A stretch of 64,000 nt of DNA from contig CAICTM010000140.1 of NCBI GenBank assembly GCA_903772945.1, positions 44,596 to 108,595 on the forward strand. Reading direction: 5' to 3'. The stretch's first letter is position 1. The number at the start of each line of letters is the position of its first letter. Origin of the DNA: Seminavis robusta (taxonomy: Eukaryota; Bacillariophyta; Bacillariophyceae; Naviculales; Naviculaceae). The notes under the pieces are model-generated. The model did no database searches. It was not told where the DNA came from and saw only the letters and a list, made by a program, of their open reading frames with translations. Made by a program: the position numbers and the translations under genes. Shown here in pieces: positions 31,376 through 41,905 of the stretch.

Positions 31376-34300
31376 TCAGGGGCTCGTTCCTTCGTCTTCG
31401 TCTTCGAACCTTCCGGCGCCACCTTCGTCCTCATCGACTTCGTCGTCCTCATCGCCTTCCTCGCTACTGTCACTCATCTGTATACCTGACATATTCTGAA
31501 GTTGTCGAATAGATTGCTCAAGGTTGAGGCGTCTCTGTTCTAAAGATTCTGGGCCGGTGGTAGCCGCAACGAGTTCAGCATGTTCATGTTCCAACCCCAT
31601 TCTATGCGAAGAACCGGCTCCCCACCAACTACTGACACTTCCTCCAACCCTGCCTTTGAAACTTGACAAACGGCGCGAGATGCCTGACTCTCGACCCGAT
31701 TCTCGTCGTTTCTTTCTCTTTGATGACCCCGACGTGTGGTAACTGGGTCGTCGAGTCACGCTCATCATGCCACGCCTCAAGGATGAACCAAAGTCGTCCA
31801 ACTCCGAGCTCATGCCATTCAGGCTCGAATTTAAGCGGACAAAGCTGGAGCCGTCCACGCCCACGTCCAAACCGCTAATGTTGCCTCCTCGTTTTCGCCC
31901 TACGGCTTCTCCCACCGTTGCAAAAGTCGACCCGACGTATCTGCGATTCCAGTACTTTGGAAGCATGATTGGGAGCAGGATAGTCATACTCCCTACACAC
32001 ACGATAATGGTGCTCATCAAGTACCAACTTGTTGGGTGCGAGTGCACCACGAGCATGATGGGCCCACCCAAGCACAACGTTTCGGTGAAGCTGGCCAAGG
32101 ACAGCGCCAGGTAGTAGGATTCGGAGAATTCTGTCGGTAGATTGCGTGCCTTCCAGGCTTGATACAGAGCCACTAACACAACCATACAGTTGGCCGTGAA
32201 CATGATGCCCACAAAGAGAAAGGCAATATTGTTGTCCGGTCTGCACGTCCCGTAGGACTCGATACTACGACCGAATCGATCGTAGGAATCCACTTCAACT
32301 CGGTGGTATCGAAAAGGAGCTGCAAAGGTGACACACAACAGCATGGTTACGTTGAGGGTCATGAGGATTGCAAATGGCATTTGCACATCCTTCGCATCAA
32401 CGCGAATTCGTCGCATCCCTCGTCCCGAATTCATGAGCTGGTTGAGACGGTAAGTCTTGGCAAAGACTGCCGAAAACGCCGTCACAAACCCCAAAAATAG
32501 CAACCACAGCTGCGACATGCAGGCAATATCCATGACACGATCAGGACCCAAGCTGGTACTGGCTGGTGGTAAACTCGCCGGAAACACGTAGAGTGACATG
32601 ATCAAAGTCCCCACACAGAGCTGTCCCAGGAAAATGGGCTGGAAGAAAGCATGAAACGTGAGCCACATGCATGCTGCCATAATACACACCATGGCTTCTC
32701 CCACACTCTCGACTACTTACCTGAGAAGCCCTTACTACAAATACATTCCGTCGTCGAATAGTCCACGCCAAGAATCCCACCGATGCCGCCAGCACAATCG
32801 ATCCCAAGACATATCCCGCAATTTTGGCCCCGGTCGGGAGCAAATTCAAATTGCCGTCAACGGGCGGCAACGACGGTGGAACATTGGTAGTATTATCGTG
32901 ATACACAAAGGGCGCCCGATGATCAATGGGAGCATCTCCTCCCACGACAGCCGCCAGTTTGGATTCGAATCGAATTGTATCGGTGGTCGTGCGTTCGTCA
33001 CTTAGTAAAATGTAGTCAATGCTATAGCGCATTCCTTCTTGATGGCGTGTTCCCGTCCGGGGATCAAACGAGACATGTCCCGAGGCGCCATGAAAGTTGG
33101 TGGTGGTGACGAGTTTTTGATAAAACTCGGGTCCGGTAAAGAGTGGTTGTAATATGGTGGAAGTGGTTGTTTTGTTGGTTGTCGTTGTATTATGGTTTGT
33201 GGTGGTGGTTCTTGTCATATTACAGGCCGTCAATCCCAGGGCCACCATGGCATCAAAAATGGAATTGGTAAATCCCGTGGGTCGATATCGTGGAAATTCA
33301 TATCCCTCAAAAATACTGGGATCGCCATGTATATTGATAAATTCCTGTTGCAATTGGGGATTGAATGCCATTTCTTCCAATGCGTCTTCCAATGTTTGGA
33401 TGAGTTCAAAATGGATATTCAGTGTTCCAATCCCATGCAATGCATGTGCCAAATGCGATTCCGTGGCGGCGTCGAGTGCAAATGCCGTTCCAGTCCATTT
33501 CTTTTCTTCTGCTGCCATCCACGCAAATTGCGGCGTTCCAATAATCCCATAATTGTAGGCGTGTCCAAGAACTTGTTTCCAATTGTGCATAATGGCAAAC
33601 ACGTGTCCATGGTGTAATTGTGCCATGTGCTCGGCAATTACAAGTTCGACACAACACTTGTCGTACGGATACGAATACAAGTGAATGCCATATTGTCGGG
33701 CATATGACTGCAACGATGCATGATAATTGACGCCCCAACTGTCTTGAATATACAGACATGCCAAATGGGTGACACCAATATCGGTGTAATAGCGAATGGC
33801 CGCTTTGGCATCTCCATCATTGGTGGCAACCGTGCGGGCAAACATGAAATTATCATCCAGAGCGGCACTGGTACTGGCGCCACTGATTTGTGGAATTTCC
33901 AATGCGCCCGATAATGTCGAGAGAGGTTTGGAAACGGATGACCAGTAGGCTCCAAAAATGGCAAATGGGTGGAGGTGGGGTAGAGTGGATTGTTGTTGTG
34001 ATTGTAATTGTAATTGTCGTCTTTCTCCTCCTCGGGGATTGGTACTACTAGTAGTTGTATGCTGTGGCATGGACGTACGGGGTGGTAAAGTTCGTATGGG
34101 AGTATTGGTTCGGGGTGGTGCCGTTCTTGGTGGTTCGACACTGGCAAATGCGCCATTTCCATATGTAGATGCACCAGTAGAAGTAGCTTGAGTGGGGGTG
34201 GAAGATGATGCAGATGATGGTGTTGCTGTGGGTTGACTTGACGGAGGTTCAGTGGGTTGCTCTGATGTAGGTTGTTCTGAACTTGGATGTTCTGAAGTTG

Positions 34301-34733
34301 GATGTTCTGTAGACAAAGGTATGGGAATTGTAGTTGTTGTATGTTCTTTGGTAGTTGTTTCTTCTTCTTCTTCTTGCTGCTGCAACTGTCCAGTAGCCAT
34401 GGCCAATTGCTTGGCCGCCTCCAATCCACTCCATTGGGAATCTCGAAATTCAAAGGTCCAATAAAAGTCACACTCGCCTAAAACTTGGGGCAACTGCGGT
34501 AGAATGTCGCCTCGTCGTTCATTGAAATGCTTGTAGCCCAAAAAGGCCGCAATGGCATTGTACAGAAACGTCTCGTCAATCACTCGCTCGCCTTCGTCCG
34601 TAGTATACGTCAAGTACTGAATCGCCACGACGTGACCCAATCGTTGTCCATCCTGCAACTCCACCACATGCGAGTCGTCACGTTGGCGTTTCACCGGCAT
34701 CACAGTATTGGCGTTACTGCTGGAGCTCATCAT
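31376..34733 (-). CDS. Family C (GABA-B-like) G-protein-coupled receptor
   Basis: The start is the ATG at 34733 (MMSSSSNANT). Exon 1 (34733-32721) encodes a periplasmic-binding-like ligand domain of the ANF-receptor type. Lobe pieces include IFGAYWSSVSKPLSTLSGALEIPQIS and HLACLYIQDSWGVNYHASLQ. The domain is split early by a Ser/Thr/Pro-rich insert (about residues 125-230). One helix follows (IAGYVLGSIVLAASVGFLAW). An 82-nt intron (32720-32639) joins VVRASQ to PIFLGQLCVGTL, and exon 2 (32638-31376) supplies the rest of the seven helices, with the conserved FSAVFAKTYRLNQ loop. The tail is acidic and Ser-rich. The family couples extracellular small ligands to G proteins. No typical signal peptide follows the first Met, so an upstream exon or unusual targeting is possible. 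Confidence 0.85.
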
Positions 34734-34745
34734 TGTGAGTTGCAA

Positions 34746-35987
34746 AAAGTCAACTTACTTATTGCTGTAGTATCAATAATAGACTGCTCTTTCAGTTCAG
34801 TAAAAACTTGAGCTGGAATTTAGTTGTGGTTGTGGAAGCCCTTCAGCGCTAATAGCTACATGTAGCACTGGAGTAGGTAATAGTTTGGTGCCTCTCTTGA
34901 TTGACTCTGTGTCGATCTCTTCATGACCGCAGTGATGAAGTGATCATCATGCAAGGAATGATGGACGCAGGCTTCCTGATCTTGTACAGTGGTCAAACGA
35001 ATGCCAACAAGCAATAAGGCTCCGTCTTTATTAATTATTGGCCAGCCGTCTCATAAATCAGTCTCGTTTCAACACTCAGCTTGCTGTCAGCTGGCCAATG
35101 AACACTGTAGTCATGTGAATGACTGCTGGTATTCTTTGGTTTAAGGCTTTCAGGCCACCTTCTAACATAGTATGTGCCGGTACTGGTACCACCAGTACTT
35201 GGGGAGCTTTGATGATAAATCAGTACATTCATAGGGAATTACTAGGTCCTGGCCACACACATAAGTCACGAGTTGGCAAGGCACGCAAAGACAGGGTGAG
35301 GCACGCGCTTGGTCAAGATCGCAAAAGCACGAATGAAAGGCAGGGTATAACTTACCATGGGATGCAACTCGTGATTCCAAGCAGAAACCCTCCAACTCAG
35401 ACAGAGAACCCTCCATCAGCCAATGTCAGAATCGCAAATCACTCTGGAACACAAGAGATGGCAGTATGAGACAATGGCAGGGATAGCAACGAACTTCAAA
35501 CACAACAGAGAACTCACCTCGACAGCTCACGCCATCGGTGACAACAACGAAACATCGCACCCACCATGGTTGTGCCATTTTCCAGAAATTGTGAAGGAGT
35601 GACGACTTGTTTCTCATGAAAACTTGAAGGGATAGGCGCCAAAGTCGGCAGTGCTTTAATCGCCAAACAAATACAAACACCTGCTTAGGAATGTTCATCA
35701 TGCACGTCAATGTGCAAGGCCAGTAGTGTGTACGTGCATCCTCTCCGATGAGCTACTCACATTTTCATGATGCTTGCAAAAATATTGGTTGGAAATCGGT
35801 TGTTTTGGTGGTCCCAAGAGCCTTTTGCGACATGGAAAATGGATTCAGCACCAAAATGGATTGTTCTTCTATCGCTGATTGTAGCACTCCCATTTAAATA
35901 ATAGCATCGCTGCATCGCTATTTTGCAGGTACTCACAGAATTTTTTCATTGTGACCGTACTAGCGAGCACTTTCGTAATTAGCGACC
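34746..35987. other. Spacer between GPCR and MULE transposase
   Basis: No supported gene. It may include the 5' terminal repeat of the MULE-type element, but I could not pair it with a right end by eye. Confidence 0.4.
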
Positions 35988-38900
35988 ATGTCGCAACAAC
36001 GTAGATCGTCGCTACAACGTAGATCGTCGCTACCCCATGGCTACAATCCCCTCGATATTCGCTCGCAAAATGGTCAAAGTTCGCAATATCACAACAATGG
36101 CAGCACAAACTTGTACCCACATTTGCATTCGTACAACCCCAACTGGCAGTATGATACTTCCGGCAGCTACCCAATCTCTGGTTACGTACCACCCGTGTAT
36201 CCTTCGGCCTATGCAAGGAACTTTCCCTACAGGTCCCATCATCACGTACAGCCCGAACACCCCCCCCACCCATGTCACACAGCATCAGTCACAGCCCCAA
36301 CAGAATGACGAAGTCAAGCAAGCATTCACTCCAAGGTTTGGGGAATATTATGAAGATTCCAGGTGCTACCCATGCGCAACCAAAGAAGAAGCCCATGCTC
36401 AGCTCGTGCATGCATACGGTGGATTTGTCAATGGAAAGCAATGCATTCGAGCAGACGGCACGTACACAATGAAAAAGGACAAAACTAAAGTGTTCAAGTT
36501 CTGCTGTCGTGTTGGAGAGGACGATCACAACCAGCAACGCTGTCCTTGGAGAGCCCAGGCAAGAGACCTAGGCGATGCTGCCTTTGCATCCAGTCGGTTC
36601 CGGAACTATGTTCGAAGAAACAACAACGAACACAATCATTCACTGCAACGCAAACCAAGTAATTACAAGGAACAGCACGGGATTACTCCATCACTGCTTG
36701 TATTGGTGAAAAGCTTTATTGACTCTGAGATTCACCGCGGACGTTCCATCCTACGTATCACAGCAGACGAAGCAATGAAATCTGTCACAGAGAAGGTCAC
36801 ATCCAACAACACTGGTAAGTACATCGATCACCGACATCACATCTTCGACAGAGAGCCCCGAGAACATCTGATCAGGCAACTACGTAACTACATTGCGAAT
36901 AAACGAGAATCCTTCATCAGAAGTCAGCTTTTTGGACAAAGCAGTCTGCGAAACAACGATTCGCTCATGAGGGTGTTGGCACAATGGAAGCTGAACGTAC
37001 CGGCTGCCTATGTTCCCCGAAGTGACTACAGAACAGCTGATGAGCTTGCAACTGCCTTGGGAGCAGCTTCAACGTATCAGATGTACATCATGGACCTGGG
37101 TAGTGGCCAACTCGTGGATCGATATCGGAAAAAAGTTCTGACGCACGAAGCCATTAAACAGCCTGACTTTGAATCAAGGATCGAAGGTGCATTTGTGGTG
37201 TTCTCTCCTGCTGGGCTATTCCAATTGATGCATCTAGCATCCAGACGCAAAGGTACCAGGCAACTCTGCTGTGATGGTACAGGTGGGATGATACGTGACC
37301 AGAGTGCTCTCATCACAGTCGGCAGTGTCTCAGTGAAGCTACGATCTGTGAGGGATGAAGTCACTGCATCGTATCGATCTATTCTGTATCTGCGATCTGG
37401 AGGCGAACGATTCCATCCTTACTGCCTTGTGCTGTATGCCATGCGCATACTGTGCCATGACTGCTTTGCTATCCCATTCGAGATTGATTGGGGCACGTCC
37501 GATGATGCTGATACCTTTATTTCGGCACACGTCTTCTTCAAAAACCATCCAAATTTGTGCGATGCCGACACAGATAACGTGACAGCACCTGTCGAGGACT
37601 TCACTGATGACATGACACAAGAAGAACCAATCACAGAGTTTTACTTGACCCAACCAGATGCAGAGTCGGTCGAAGATACCACCAGCGTTAACAGCGATGA
37701 CGATTGCCTCCAAGGAGAGGCTGTTCTCAATTGCTTCTTCCATGTGGTTCAAGCTTTTGCTCAGAAGAAAGGCTACGCGAAGAAAATAAAGGATAAATCC
37801 TTCGCAGCAGCCAAGACCGATGGCAGAGTGGACAAGAACACTGCCTATTCTCATGTCTGCAACATCGCGAAAAGCAAGACTGTGGAACAGCGACAGAAGC
37901 TAACAGAATTGTACCTGAACGACTGGCGACTACGTGGTGAAGACGCAGCTGCAGACCATTTCGAAAAAGAATATTGCCATCATCCAAGATGGAATTGGAA
38001 CTACTATTGTTCTGGTGAAGTCGGTGTATATCCTTCCAACTGTCCAAACGAGAGTTTCAATCGGCACGGGATCAAAGGCATCTGTGCCGATTGCCCCAAG
38101 AATGCCTCACTATGTTCTTTCTTGGTTCACACAGCTACCAAGCTGCTCAAAGAAGATGCATTCTCACGTGGGGACCCATGCACTATTGAAATTCCTCGCT
38201 CTTGTTCTGTTATTGCAGTTGGCCTCTGTGGGTTTTTACAAGAATCTGTGGACTTGGTGGAGCTTGGAACAGATGAACAAGGACGTCCTGCCAGCTGGTT
38301 GGCAAATTTTCGATTCAAAATTGGGTGTCCTCTTGACTCCAGGCGATTGGATCTTGTTCGTGCTTCCCTTGATGGCGACATACGACCTTTCATCAAAAAG
38401 ATTTCCGATGGCTACTTCGATCCACCTCCAGCCCAACTTGCTGATGACATGATCCTGGCAACGTCGACAGTGTGTCACCTACAACGAAAGGGTGGCAACA
38501 TTGTGGGTGATTGCGAAGATTGTGTCAAACACTTGGGGTACTCGTGTCCGGGAGCAATATATCTTCGCAGCAAACACAATTTGCTGGATGCTTCCCTTGA
38601 AACCCTACGTAAAACGTCGGCCAATGCACGAGGTGCTGTATCGAAAGCAAGTGCACGCGGCTCAACAAGGAAGATGTATCAGAGTGGTCTGTCCAGTCAC
38701 AAAAGACGTTGTGTACCCAAGATGCTAGAGACACTCGAGGCTTATCTGGAGAGTCTCAGCAGGCCTCAGATGATCCGTCTGATTGGGTATCTGCACTTAT
38801 TTCCGTACAAGACCACCCTTGCCGATTGGGTAAAAGAAAAGGAAGTGAAAGATCTGTTGGACGTTCTTGTTTCTTTCCATGACAACCCAACTAGATACCG

Positions 38901-39021
38901 ACAGATGCAAGCAAGCAATTTGCTTTCGACCTCTAAGTCGTCGTTTGAGGTAGTAAAGAAGCTCGCAAGCAACATCAAAGAAGCCCCTGTGGCGTCCAAT
39001 GAAAACAAACGTAATACGTAA
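35988..39021 (+). pseudogene. MULE (MuDR/FAR1-type) transposase, one frameshift
   Basis: The frame from the ATG at 36037 gives 994 residues. The N-terminal protein more likely begins at 35988 (MSQQRRSSLQRRSS), a Tyr/Asn/Ser-rich leader in another frame. The two frames meet at a C8 tract (36260-36267), where one missing or extra C would fuse them. In 36037-frame numbering, a zinc module lies at C156/C157, C169 and H199/H201 (FCC...CPWRA...NEHNH), as in FAR1/MuDR proteins. The first catalytic Asp is D413 (CCDGTGG). CFFHVVQAFAQK and the last acidic residue E672 (NCPNESFNRHG) follow. The enzyme would mobilise DNA with long terminal inverted repeats. Apart from the C8 tract the 3-kb frame is open, so the copy is young or retained by selection. 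Confidence 0.75.
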
Positions 39022-39382
39022 TATAGAAGCGTCTTACACCTACAGGTATCTTTTCATCGTATTACATCTATCTTTTAATCGCTCGCGTCCCGTGGACTTC
39101 CTATGGATGCTGAATGCTGAAGATGTGACTGCTCGTGGACGTAATATTTCGAAAGAAAAATTCATTTCATGTAGTAGATTTGCATTGGTCGATAGCTGGA
39201 GGCGCCATTCTGTGCATTGGTTCTTCCAATGCATATGATACGAAATTTGTTGCTGTGCGACTCCATGCAGAGCGGCAAAGCCTGAGCTTTTCAGCGATGG
39301 TTTCTGCTGGGCATTCAGCTTGGTGTCACAACTCACTCGAGCGGTATTGCAGCAGCATTGAACTAAGCAGACTAGTACTACG

Positions 39383-40516
39383 ATGACGGAAGAAGGAACA
39401 CCAACTCGCAATGGTGATGTGGCCTATATTAACTACGTGGAACCCCCCATCAGGACCAACAATGATGGTAAAATTTACCACACCCAGGAACAGTACACTG
39501 AAGACACCGAGCGCTGCGAGCATCTGTTTCAGTTGCTGATTGATGAACATGGGTATGATATGATTGGGAAGGCGAAGTACCGTCTGCACTTGATCAATCA
39601 ACATTGTCGCAAACTGGGGTATCCTCCTATGTACGTGTATGATTACGAGTGGGTTGGCTGCTACCCCATCCAGTTCTTGGCCAATGAGGGCAAGAACCCA
39701 AAGAGTCGCCAGCCCCTTCCTCCATCCAACGCGAACTATGACCATGACGTCTTCAAGCAGCTGGTTGTTATGACGCTTGTTTTCCCCCATCCGGTCACTG
39801 ATCCCGAGAACACTGACCTCTTCACCACCAGATTCGACATTGATCCAGTGGTGTTCAAAGACCGGTACTTGCGTTATCTGGATGATTTGAATCTCTTCAC
39901 GGAGGGAGTTGATGAGGAAGACATCCTCCCCACTCCTCATCGGCAGATTGTTGTTGACTCCGGTACTCCAAGTCCCATGGCCACTGCCCCCAAGGTGCTC
40001 TTTGATGTGGATAATGACGAATTTGGTGGCTCCGACGTGGATGATCCCACCGATTTGGATGACGAGGAAGATGATGACGACTACGATGACATCTTGATGC
40101 GCTCTGGCAAATGGGGGCCTTTGACACAAGTTGCCAAAGACTCAGATGATGATGTTGATGATGATGATGATGTTTCTCCATCTCCCCCCAAGAAGGCGAA
40201 GACCGAAAGCAGTGCTGAAGCCCCCAAAGCAGACTCCCAGGAAGAAGAAGACACGGAAGGAGACACCGAAGGAGACACCGAAGGAGACACTGAAGGAGAC
40301 ACCGAAGGAGAATCCCAGGGAGACCACGAAGAGGAAATCAAGAAGCCAAAGTCCAAGTCGGGTAGTGATGCCAGCAGCGAGGATGAAAATGAGGAAGAAG
40401 AGGAAGACAACGATGATGACACCGAAGAAGCCACGAACGATGGAGATAACAGCGAAAAGAGTGACAGTCAGAATGGTGGCATCGAAATTCTTTGTACCGG
40501 CAGTTTCAGTTATTAG
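39383..40516 (+). CDS. Acidic repeat protein of unknown function
   Basis: 377 residues from MTEEGTPTRNG. Residues 1-185 are folded-looking (HLFQLLIDEHGYDMIGKAKYRLHLINQHC; YDYEWVGCYPIQFL) and match no family I know. Residues 205-370 are almost entirely Asp/Glu/Ser, with four to five copies of the tetrapeptide DTEG encoded by a 12-nt tandem repeat (about 40252-40311) and basic islands PPKKAKTE and KKPKSKSGS that could be nuclear signals. It starts 361 nt after the MULE transposase on the same strand, so it may be a second gene of that element or an ordinary neighbour. A nuclear chromatin or histone-binding role is plausible from composition only. Confidence 0.65.
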   Translation: MTEEGTPTRNGDVAYINYVEPPIRTNNDGKIYHTQEQYTEDTERCEHLFQLLIDEHGYDMIGKAKYRLHLINQHCRKLGYPPMYVYDYEWVGCYPIQFLANEGKNPKSRQPLPPSNANYDHDVFKQLVVMTLVFPHPVTDPENTDLFTTRFDIDPVVFKDRYLRYLDDLNLFTEGVDEEDILPTPHRQIVVDSGTPSPMATAPKVLFDVDNDEFGGSDVDDPTDLDDEEDDDDYDDILMRSGKWGPLTQVAKDSDDDVDDDDDVSPSPPKKAKTESSAEAPKADSQEEEDTEGDTEGDTEGDTEGDTEGESQGDHEEEIKKPKSKSGSDASSEDENEEEEEDNDDDTEEATNDGDNSEKSDSQNGGIEILCTGSFSY

Positions 40517-41905
40517 GAGACCATTGCGCAGCTTACCCTTCTCATCAGACATTTTACTGCACAATGGTGATTTGCTGTGGCCTCACTGGTTCATGGTGCT
40601 CTGTGCGGGGTTCTCTGTCTGTGTTGGAAGGTTGCTTTTGAATCATGAGTGTGGTCGAGTATGCTTTACCACTGACAGCTTGGAGTGACGTATGAGGTTG
40701 TTCGAAGCATGTTTCAGATTCAAATCCTGCTGGATCATACTGGTATACATTATATAGATATAAATCTTTCGATAGCCAGAATGTTTTGCCAGAATTAAGA
40801 TATTTCCACATTCATACTGTACAGGAACACCTCATGTATCAGCAATCAGTACCGGTACGGTGCAGTACATGTTATCCATGCGAAGCTGGCATAATTCTAA
40901 ATTCTGACGCAAAAGTCTAATTGAGCCTGCTACTAGTAGCTAGCTAGCTAAATTAGACTGTCACTCTTCTACTAGTAGATGCCTGCATTGACCGGGCACG
41001 GGGCGTGATGGCTGGAGGAATGATATTATGGGTTTTGAGACTAACGCTACATGCATAGCTAGCTAGCTAGTAGTAGATCTTGCTTTCCTTGTCAGACGCC
41101 TGTGGCAATTGAAGGGGCCAAAAGCGAGGATGGATTAGGAGATGATGAAGAAGCAGAAGCAGGCCTGTTCTGGCCAGCCAGCTAGCTGGCTAGTAGCTAT
41201 CGTGCCCACACTCTAGGTAGAGGGCGGACGAGTAACAAACCACCGTCAGCATTCTTGGCGCAGGTTACCTCAATTAATTGTCATTCAATGGTCATGGTCT
41301 CTCTGTTCCATACCGTAGTACGGTACACAAGGAAAATGAGCAAGAAACGGGAGGATCCACCCGCCTGTCCTCCACAATGGAAAGCAAGCATGAAAGAATA
41401 GGATTGAATGATGGATCGAATCGAATCGAATCGAATCGAATCAATCCGACGTTGGCAACACATACTCTGTGCCGGTGGCTGGTTCTTGCCAGACACTCCA
41501 GGCGTCCGTCGAGGGGGCACACTACTGTACAAAGGCAGGACATCAATACAGTACAACTAGCTATTGCAGCCTGTGAGAACTTCTGTATACTACGTACATG
41601 CACGAAAAAGGCAGGTGACACAATTAAGGTTTAGCCAAACGAATGGTTTTTCGACATTGCTTTGGCTTTCTCAAAAGCAAATTCACAACGAATACAAGAT
41701 GATTCTTGTTCAGAGATGTAATGGAGGTAAAAAACATCGATTTAAAATATAGCTAATGTAGAAATGTAACGGGAGGCAGGCCTCACACACATCCAGATAT
41801 CTGAACCGTCCCATATCGACGGAGACTCGATCTCTTAAAGATTTATGGGAGCTTCAGGAGTTCGCAGGCTGGTTCTATACCTGCAGCGCAACGATCGTTT
41901 GCTTC
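40517..41905. other. Spacer with simple repeats
   Basis: No gene supported. CTAGCTAG tracts lie near 40940, 41060 and 41180. A GAATC pentamer array lies at about 41415-41443. Confidence 0.5.
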
